Assembly (NCBI GenBank): GCA_036346405.1 | Contig: CM070554.1 | Span: forward strand, 44,601,058 to 44,665,057 | DNA length: 64,000 nucleotides | Direction of reading: 5' to 3' | Source: Phyllostachys edulis | Taxonomy: Eukaryota > Streptophyta > Magnoliopsida > Poales > Poaceae | In this document: positions 56,747 to 64,000 of the stretch, one piece after another | How the letters are laid out: each line of letters begins with the position of its first letter | Numbering within the stretch: position 1 is the stretch's first letter | Made by a program: the position numbers and the translations under genes | The notes under the pieces: generated by a model | What the model was told of the DNA's origin: nothing | Database searches by the model: none | The model's input: the letters and a program-made list of their open reading frames with translations, nothing else

Positions 56747-56764
56747 TGGCGCCGTCCGTGGGGA
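56747..56764 (+). other. Gypsy primer-binding site
   Basis: TGGCGCCGTCCGTGGGGA, similar to the tRNA-Asp-type primer site (TGGCGCC...GGGGA) used by Tat- and Athila-lineage Gypsy elements. Confidence 0.85.
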
Positions 56765-56850
56765 TTGAGGCGTAAGTTTCCTGAAGAAATTTTTTTTCTT
56801 TTCGCTCAAGAAAATCCTCGCCCAAAAACTCTGCAATCGCTCATGCGACT

Positions 56851-59090
56851 ATGCCCGGAGTTTGGGATGAGGAAAACTGGTTTGATTTGGCGGACTACGC
56901 CAACCTCGACATGGAAGGATGTATCTGCGCCATGGAAGAAAATGGCAGGTCATCCTCCTCATCCTCCTCCGCCGGCTCGCACATCGCCGACGTTAGCGAG
57001 GTCGATCGGATGGATGAAGATGCGCCGCCACTACCGTGGCGCAACCAGAGAACCGCCGTTCCGACCAGCCGAATGCCGAGATCTTTCAAGCCCGGTCTTC
57101 TCGGCCGTGAAACAGTGAAGAAATTTCAGCTCCATCACCCGAAAACTCTATACCATTGATGAAATCATGGTGAAAGATACTCTCCTTGACGCAATTCCAG
57201 AGTCAACCGTCACCGGTAACGGTGTCGATGAAACCTCCACGGTCGAGGCCATGTGGGGATGATCACACTCAAAGATACGATTGGCGGTTCGTCGGATCGG
57301 TGAAGACCTCGTGAAGTGCTCATCTCCGACCGATCTCCATCGTGGAAGATTACGCGAACCGACAAGCTCTCCATTAGTTATGATGGAAGCTCATCGGAAG
57401 ATCAATCTTTGGAAGCACGAGGTCAACGCGATCGGAGATGAAGATCAAGATGCCTGCGGGTCCTACACTCTCTACCACGCCATCACGTGTTGTTAGAGAT
57501 GATCCGGGCGCAAGCACCAACTTCCGGAGGCAACGGAACTAATCGACGCAATCGCTTAACTACGCTGCATTGCCCCACCCAGAGTGACCGACAGATCGAA
57601 CAAATCCGAAGGTCGGGGAAGGTTCAGACGGCGACACCTCGACCAAGATGAACCACCCGAGACCTTGATAGAATCGCATAAAACTTGCGGCGTATTCAAA
57701 ACATGTTAAATAATTCGATCCTGCTCTAGCGAGAACGCCTAGTTTTGTACAACTCGTGGGTCGGTATCCAAATTCTCCAACAGACCATGCAAATGAACGG
57801 GCGTGATCGAGAACGAGAGGGTTCAGAAGTCGACTAGGACTTCGTCCCCAACGCTCCTCCTCGGTGAGGGGACAAAGACGGTTATACCAGAGAGCGATCG
57901 ATACCAAGACCTCCTCGGCGATTCCGACCAAGGAGTCACGAGGAGAAGGCTATTTCAAGAGGATACTCCCCATGCGTCGAGAAGAACCGCCACTAGGACC
58001 TAACGATCTCCGACATCGTTTGAACCAAGTGGGCGATGCGTGGACATCATATCAATGTCCACGATCGGATCGATACACCGGAGTTCCAGCGTTCCAATCC
58101 TAGGGATCGGTCTCCGGCCGACACAATCCGCACCTTCCTGAGAAGACGCCATGAATCAATCACGAGGTTGTCGAGCCTTCTCTGCTGGGCTCCAAGGCGT
58201 GGCGTTAGCCTAGCCGTTCCGACCGCCAACTTGGACAAATTCAATGGAACTCAAAACCCATTGGAATTTCTCCAAATATATACCACCGCTATCGTGGCTG
58301 TTGGTGGCGATGAGAATGTAATGGCCAACTATTTACCCACCGTGCTCGAGGGTCCGCCTTGGCCGTGGTTGTTAAACTTACGGTCGGATCCATATATACT
58401 TGGGAACAACTCGTGATCTTCGATTGCCAACTTCGAGTGCGTCGACCGCCTAGGAAGGAGGACGATCTCCACGTAATCCGGCGAGGATCGATGAGACTTT
58501 ACGTCAATATATCAAGAGGTTCACCAGTTCGTAACTCTATACCCAAGTCGCAGAGTCCTCTATTATTCAAAGCTTTTAAAACAGTCTAAGGAATCGGCGG
58601 TTTACGGAGGACATAGCAATGAACCCTCCGAGAACAACCGCTGAGCTTTTTGATATGGCGGACAAATATGCCCTCGCTAGTGAAGCAATCGAGTGGTGTG
58701 AAGCCATCGATCGGAAGACAAGATTCCCGACCGATGCGGACAAGCAGGAGAAAAAGAACAAGAAGTCTCTCAAGAAGAAAAAGAACCGCAGACCCGACGA
58801 CAAAGAAGTCCTCGCCGCCGCACAAGATCGGAAGGGCAAGAAGGGCTATCTTGGTCGAAGCAAAGCAAAAGTTCCGATCAAGGATTCTAGACGAATAAGA
58901 AGTGGTGTCCACTTCACCAAACGAGGCATGATCTGCAAGACTGTCGTGTCTGGCGTAAGAAAGCGGAGGATTATTATGCGGGTAAGGACCATTTCCAAAG
59001 AATACAGAACATGGAGAAACGAGCTCCAAAAGGACAAGGATGGCGGCGAGGAGATGGAGTACCGGGATCCCCAACACACACCAACATGAT
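56851..59090 (+). pseudogene. Gypsy gag, frameshifted
   Basis: Starts MPGVWDEENWFDLADYANLD (56851). The capsid region lies in pieces: LDKFNGTQNPLEFLQIYTTA and VMANYLPTVLEGPPWPWL near 58240-58380, then DLHVIRR and FKAF in shifted frames to 58589. MNPPRTTAELFDMADKYALA (58619) leads into a lysine-rich tail. No clean CCHC knuckle is visible. There are several frameshifts, and the sequence between 57160 and 58030 is too damaged to read. Confidence 0.75.
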
Positions 59091-59229
59091 TTTTGGAGGA
59101 TCTTCTTCATCGAGTCGAGACGCATCTCGAAGGCCATGGGCGGAGGTCAACCTCGTCGAATCTCCAAGCGTAATCAAGCACTCGAAGTGGTCGGACACCG
59201 CATAATTTCCTTGACAAAGAAAGACGATC

Positions 59230-59886
59230 GCACCATCCCATCGGCTCGACCGGGTAGGTTCCCCATCGTCGTTGAACCAACTATTAATAATTGTCGGGTT
59301 AATCGGGTCTTAGTGGATGGGGGTAGTTCCTTGAATATATTATTTGTAGGAGCTTTAGAAGAAATCACGAGTCCCCATGTCAAAGGTGAAACACATGAAA
59401 TATGCTTTTCATGGCATAGTTAGGGTTCTACCACTAAACCGATAGGACAAGTTTCCTTCCGTGACGGCGTTTGGAAAACCTGACAATTTCCGAACAGAGA
59501 AGATCCCGTTTGATGTAGTAAACTTCGAATCCGCATACAACGGAATCCTCGGTCGACCAGCATTAGCAAAATTCTTGATAGCCACGCATTACGGTTATCA
59601 AAGTTTGAAAATGCTGGGGCCGAAGGGAGTCATCACAATTCGAGGAGATCAGAAAATGGCTTACGTATGCGATCGGAAATCCTTTGCACTGGTTGATGAA
59701 CTTCCGACCAGAGAGGTTAATCCGTCTCCCATGCAGGTCAAGCACTCGAAGCCAAAGATGACGCCCAAACCATCCGACCAGACCAAGGAGGTACTACTCG
59801 ACAAACACGCTTCTCGGACAACAATAAGTCGTCACATGGGTCGAGACAACCAGATCCAACCGCCCAAGATTACGGTCGGGGCATGA
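59230..59886 (+). pseudogene. Gypsy protease region
   Basis: Encodes NRVLVDGGSSLNILF (about 59305-59345), the retropepsin active-site motif (usually L-D-G-S-S). In the next frame, KIPFDVVNFESAYNGILGRP (59490-59560) is the conserved C-terminal part. One frame change separates them. Confidence 0.8.
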
Positions 59887-59998
59887 CTCGACCCTAAATA
59901 GGAAGAGTCGCTCGTCTCCTTCCTCCGAGCAAATCAAGACGTGTTTGCTTGGCAAGCGTCCGATAAGCACGAGTCCCCGGAGGTGATCGAGCACGTGC

Positions 59999-61430
59999 TT
60001 GCTCTCGGCCGATAAAAACCGATCAGCGAAACTACGACGTTTTGCACCCGATTGGAAGGAAGCAATCGAATGGAGATTGACAAGCTTCTCGGCAGATTTA
60101 TTCGTGAAGTCGACCACCCACAAAGGGCTTGCTAATCCTGTAATGGTTAGGAAAAATAATGGGAAATGGCGAATGTGTATCGACTTTACAGATCTTAATA
60201 AAGCTTGTCCGAAGGATGACTTTCCCCTTCCCCGCATTGATCAACTAGTAGACTCTACTTCTGGGTGCGAGTTACTAAGTTTTTTAGATGCGTATTCAGG
60301 GTACCACCAGATTAGTATGTGTAAAGAAGATGAGGAGAAAACTTCCTTCATCACCCCATATGGTACTTACTGTTATATTAAGATGCCATTTGGTCTCAAA
60401 AATGCTGGTGCAACTTTTCAAAGGTTGATGCAAAAAACTTTTAGTCCACAAATCGGTCGGAATCTAGAAGCTTATGTTGACGATCTGGTCGTAAAGACCA
60501 CCAACGCTGGCGACCACATTCCTGACTTACAAGAAACTTTTAATAACTTGAGAAGACATAACCTCAAGTTAAATCCGGAAAAGTGTGTGTTCGGAGTTTC
60601 TGCTGGAAAACTGCTCGGTTTCCTAGTTTCGGCTAGAGGTATTGAAGCAAATCCAGCAAAAATTGCGGCCATCGACCAGATGCGCCCTCCGACCACGAAG
60701 AAGGAAGTCCAAAAACTAACCGGCTGTATGGCAGCGTTAAGTCGTTTCATAGCAAGGTTAGGGGAAAAAGGATTACCTTTCTTTAAACTTCTTCGGAAAC
60801 ATGGAAGTTTTGAGTGGACTAAAGAGGCAAACGATGCCTTTGAGGAACTTAAAAGTACCTTACAAGTACCGGTTTTAGTTTCTCCGAGACCGGAGAAACA
60901 TTGCTAATTTACGTGGCGGCAACACCACGAGCGCTTAGCGGTGTAATTGGTTGTAGAAAGGATAATATCCAACGACCGGTCTATTACGTGGCGAAGTCTT
61001 ACATGGACCAAAGGAAAGATACCCACAGTACAAAAGTTGCTCTATGGCCTCCTTATGTCTTCAAGGAAGCTAAGGCACTACTTTCGAGCCCACAAAGTGG
61101 TCGTACCTACCGGATATCCCTTGGTCAAGTCCTTGAAACGAGGAATCATCGGGACGAATAGCCAAATGGGCGGTCGAGCTAGGGCGTTCGATCTCCATTT
61201 CATTTCACGAACAGCAATAAAGTCCTGTGCAATAGCGAAATTCATTGCGAATGGACAAACCTCGAACCCACCCAAGGACCCGAGTACGAACACCACGACA
61301 GTGGACAATGTATTTTACGGTTCCTTGATGTTACAAGGATCGGGTGGAGTGGTCTTGATATCCCTCTCGGCGAACACATCAAGCACGCCATCCAAGAAAT
61401 TTTCCGCCACCAATAATGTGGCGAGAATAT
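59999..61430 (+). pseudogene. Gypsy reverse transcriptase and RNase H
   Basis: 302-codon open stretch (59999-60907) with NGKWRMCIDFTDLNKACPKD, the catalytic AYVDDLVVKT (near 60470-60500), MPFGLKNAGATFQRLM and GFLVSARGIEANPAKI. RNase H follows in shifted frames: VAATPRALSGVIG, RPVYYVAKSY. The upstream part of the polyprotein is separated by a stop near 59885. Confidence 0.9.
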
Positions 61431-61640
61431 GAAGGTTCTTGGCGGGACTCGGCGGCTCGCTCGCTCGGGATTCGCAGACATACTAGTGAAAGGCGATTCT
61501 CAACTAGTAGCGAATCAAGTGGGGAAAGAGTATCAATGCTCTAGTACCAAGATGTCATCTTATCTGGCGGAAGTACGAAAACTTCAAAAGCACTTCTTGG
61601 TTTTCAGATCCAATATATTCCTAGAAAGGAAAACTTTCGC
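61180..61640 (+). pseudogene. Second (archaeal-type) RNase H of the Tat element
   Basis: Encodes FDLHFISRTAIKSCAIAKFI, then GSLMLQGSGGVVLIS and, after a frame change, LVKGDSQLVANQVGKEYQCS with SYLAEVRKLQKHF. The GSG-GVVL and GDSQLV-NQV patterns are the duplicate RNase H seen in Tat-lineage Gypsy elements. Confidence 0.7.
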
Positions 61641-61660
61641 GCATCAGCCGGTTAGCACGG

Positions 61661-62990
61661 ATGGCCTCCACGAGGTCGGCCGTCCCCGCCAGAGTTTTTC
61701 TCGAGCAACTCAATTCACCCTCGGTAGTTGAGCCTTCCGAGAACATACATGATTCTTTGCAAGTTGAACAAACTAATCAAGGGAACATGGATGCTCCACA
61801 GGTCGTTGACGGTTGGCGCTATCACGATCAAGGTAGAGACTGGATGACATCGATCTACAATTATCTTCAGCATGACACAATTCCAGAAGATGATGTAGAG
61901 GCTGATCGTATAGCACGAAAAGCCAAATCATACACTCTAATCGAAAGTACCTTGTATAAACGAGGATCTCATGGAGTGTTGATGAGATGCATATCTCAAA
62001 CGGATGGCATTAGATTGCTAACCGAAATCCATGAAGGTGTCTGTGGAGCACACCATTCCTACAGAACCCTGGTCGGTAAAGCCTTCCGGCAAGGCTATTA
62101 CTGGCCAACTGCCCTTCATGATGCAAAAGAGCTTGTGATGAAGTGTGTACAATGTCAGTTTCATAGCCGACAAGTACACCAGCCAGCACAAGCCTTACAA
62201 ACAATTCCTCTTTCTTGGCCTTTTGCAACCTGGGGACTGGACATTCTGGGACCTTTCCCAAGAGCACCGGGGCTTAATTCCTTTTCGTCATGATTGACAC
62301 GTTTACAAAATGGATTGAAGCCGAGCCAGTCGTTAAAATAACAACTGAGGCCGCTAAGAGATTTCTCCTGAAAAATGTGATCACGCGATTTGGTGTACCC
62401 AGTCGTATCATCACAGACAATGGTTCCCGCCTCCGGCGAATCAATTCCAGAATTTGCGATGAACTTGGTGTCAAAGTTCATTTTGCTTCATTGCACATCC
62501 GCAGAGCAACGGAGCGCTTGAGCGAGCTAATGGTATCCTTATGCGAGGAGATCAAACGCCGAGTATTCACCGCTTAATCAAGCGGTCGGCGCTTGGGTTA
62601 AAGAACTTCCTCGTGTTATGGGCGTTCGAACCCGCACGACCGTCGTGCGGCCGGTGAAACTCCATTCTTTTTGGTTTATGGTCTTTGAAGCTATGCTTCC
62701 TCCGAACTCAAAATTGGCTCTGCTTTCGAACCGATCGTTTTGACGAAAATGATCGAGAATGAGCAACGACTTCGGCAGCGTCGATTTCCTTAAAGAACGC
62801 GAAACCAAGCCCTTATACGATCGGCGGTCTACCAACAAGCCATGCGAAGGTACCATAGTCGTAAGGTGCGACCTCATGACCTTCTTTGTAGGTGATCCGG
62901 TTCTCGAAAAATTTGAGCCAAACAAATCGCAATAAACTTTCTCCTAAATGGGAAGGTCCTTACACCGTGGTCGGTAACCCGACCAGTTTC
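61661..62990 (+). pseudogene. Gypsy integrase
   Basis: HHCC zinc module: HEGVCGAHHSYRTLVGKAF and CVQCQ (62025-62160). Catalytic core: WGLDILGPFPRA (first D), TKWIEAEPVVKITTEAAKRF, GVPSRIITDNGSRL (second D). In another frame HPQSNGALERANGIL supplies the E (near 62495-62540). The C-terminal NKLSPKWEGPYTVVG lies near 62935-62980. At least three frameshifts. Confidence 0.85.
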
Positions 62991-64000
62991 GTCTGTTGGC
63001 TATGTCGATGGGCAAATTTTGTCAAATTCTTGGAACATCGATCAATTCGCGTAAGTTCTATGTTTAATTTTCATTCGCTCATTTCTTTCAATTTCAATTT
63101 CATTAAATTCATTAATTAATTAAGAAGTGCAACCTTGCTTATATATATACACCTACATTACGGTCGTTTATTATTGTTAGTGCAGTGGAGAAGACATTTT
63201 TCTCTCCGATATCCTTTTAAGGATCTCTCGATACTCTATGGTCCTAGTCGTGAGCATTTTTCTTCAAATGATTCCCACGCGACTACACTCTTTTCTCAAA
63301 GAAAATGAGTAATCGAGCGCCACACAACTAACTATCTCATGAATGATATGCTTACGATTCTCAAGATTATGCTTCATTATTTTAAGATTACGGTCTATTC
63401 TTGTCAGTTCTTGGTCGGGACACGGAAAGCCTCCTAGTCGAAGTCTCTCCTTTTTACAAGACGTGGTCACCTTGCTGGAAGGAGCTTCCTAGCGGCGGTT
63501 CTTTTCTTCGATCCTCGCTACCGCTTGGATCTGAAATTTGAACACGTTTCAAAAAATGTGTCGTATGCCTTCAGGTCTTAGCATTAGTTCCGACCAGATT
63601 ATGGGACAATAGATATAAATAAAGTTCACTTATAATTTGTTGCATACATATTTGCATTTCTTCTTTTTTCCGACCATATATAGTGTTTTTGATTGGTATT
63701 TCCATTATGACAAACAAAGATCTATAACTAGTCGAAATCATCTGTTGATCGTGACCACATTTGATTTCCTAATCTTTGCAACGATCGCTTTTGTCTTACA
63801 TGTCCAAACATACCTTCAAAACTCACATACATGGTTATGACCTCTTTTTATTCTCTTTCTTGGCTCACCGCTTGTGCGATGCGTTCTTCTACTATAAAGC
63901 GATGGGGGCTAGGAAATATCGAGAATTTAAAAAAAGTCAAGCAGGATAAACAAAAGCTTTGTCAATGACATAAAAGGTAAGTTTTCATAGATATTCAAAT
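62991..64000 (+). other. Gypsy 3' noncoding region
   Basis: No ORF of note. AT-rich with (AT)n near 63140. The polypurine-like GATGGGGGCTAGG is near 63902. Nothing else is recognised to the end of the window. Confidence 0.5.

Larger units (their letters stand above)
56022..64000 (+). mobile_element. Tat-lineage Gypsy retrotransposon, continues beyond the window
   Basis: Order: LTR, primer site, gag, protease, RT, RNase H, a second RNase-H-like segment, integrase, then about 1 kb of noncoding 3' DNA. The extra RNase H between RNase H and integrase and the Asp-type primer site indicate the Tat lineage (RIRE2-like). All frames are broken. GATGGGGGCTAGG at 63902 is a possible polypurine tract, so the 3' LTR probably starts soon after 64000. 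Confidence 0.85.

Overview
This window is plant nuclear DNA. It is almost certainly from a grass and most like rice (Oryza). The evidence is the GC-rich starts of gene fragments, GT-AG introns, Stowaway and TTA-type MITEs, Copia, Gypsy and LARD-type LTR retrotransposons, Helitron-like termini, and DNA transposons carrying pieces of host genes. I see no bacterial, organellar or viral genome. Only two genes look close to intact: an LRR-less NB-ARC/Rx-type resistance-like gene (4124-5533, minus) and a TRAF-type zinc-finger gene (about 37862-39012, plus, one intron). Nearly everything else is nested transposable elements or gene fragments carried or interrupted by them.

Layout, 0-13 kb: a duplicated gene-fragment segment (371-3668) is split by a solo Copia LTR (682-2768) with a 5-bp target duplication. 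The NB-ARC gene follows, with a Stowaway MITE directly upstream of its TATA box. Then come a second Stowaway, short tandem duplications, the 3' part of a LINE (minus), and LTR-like noncoding DNA.

13-25 kb: a decayed copy of the TFIIIB subunit gene BRF1 has at least five exons recognisable by reading frame and splice sites. Its third intron is interrupted by a 3.36-kb TTA-flanked PIF/Harbinger-like element. That element carries a PPR / shikimate-kinase-like-2 / PPR chimera, part of which is the segment duplicated at 371-3668. A broken hAT transposon, a Gypsy LTR piece and a broken Copia pol follow.

25-37 kb: a candidate 7.4-kb minus-strand Helitron (3' terminus near 25885, 5' terminus near 33247) encloses a Pack-MULE with a CCCH/ankyrin gene fragment, a PIF-like MITE, a five-exon Pumilio (PUF) pseudogene and an 800-bp foldback element. 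After an AT-rich stretch, a Stowaway MITE is split by a 1.07-kb insertion containing a small LTR with a primer-binding site. A 70-bp minisatellite leads up to the TRAF-type gene.

39-64 kb: an 8.7-kb LARD (39362-48059, minus) has two 2.2-kb LTRs, PBS, PPT and an ATATG target duplication but no coding capacity. A Helitron-like 5' end (48358) with mTERF and USE1-like fragments follows. Next are two Copia pieces (a 5' LTR with gag, and a 3' LTR with internal tail) lying end to end, and finally a decayed Tat-lineage Gypsy element running off the right end.

The genes do not form a pathway. The common theme is repeated capture, shuffling and decay of host gene exons by three kinds of DNA transposon.
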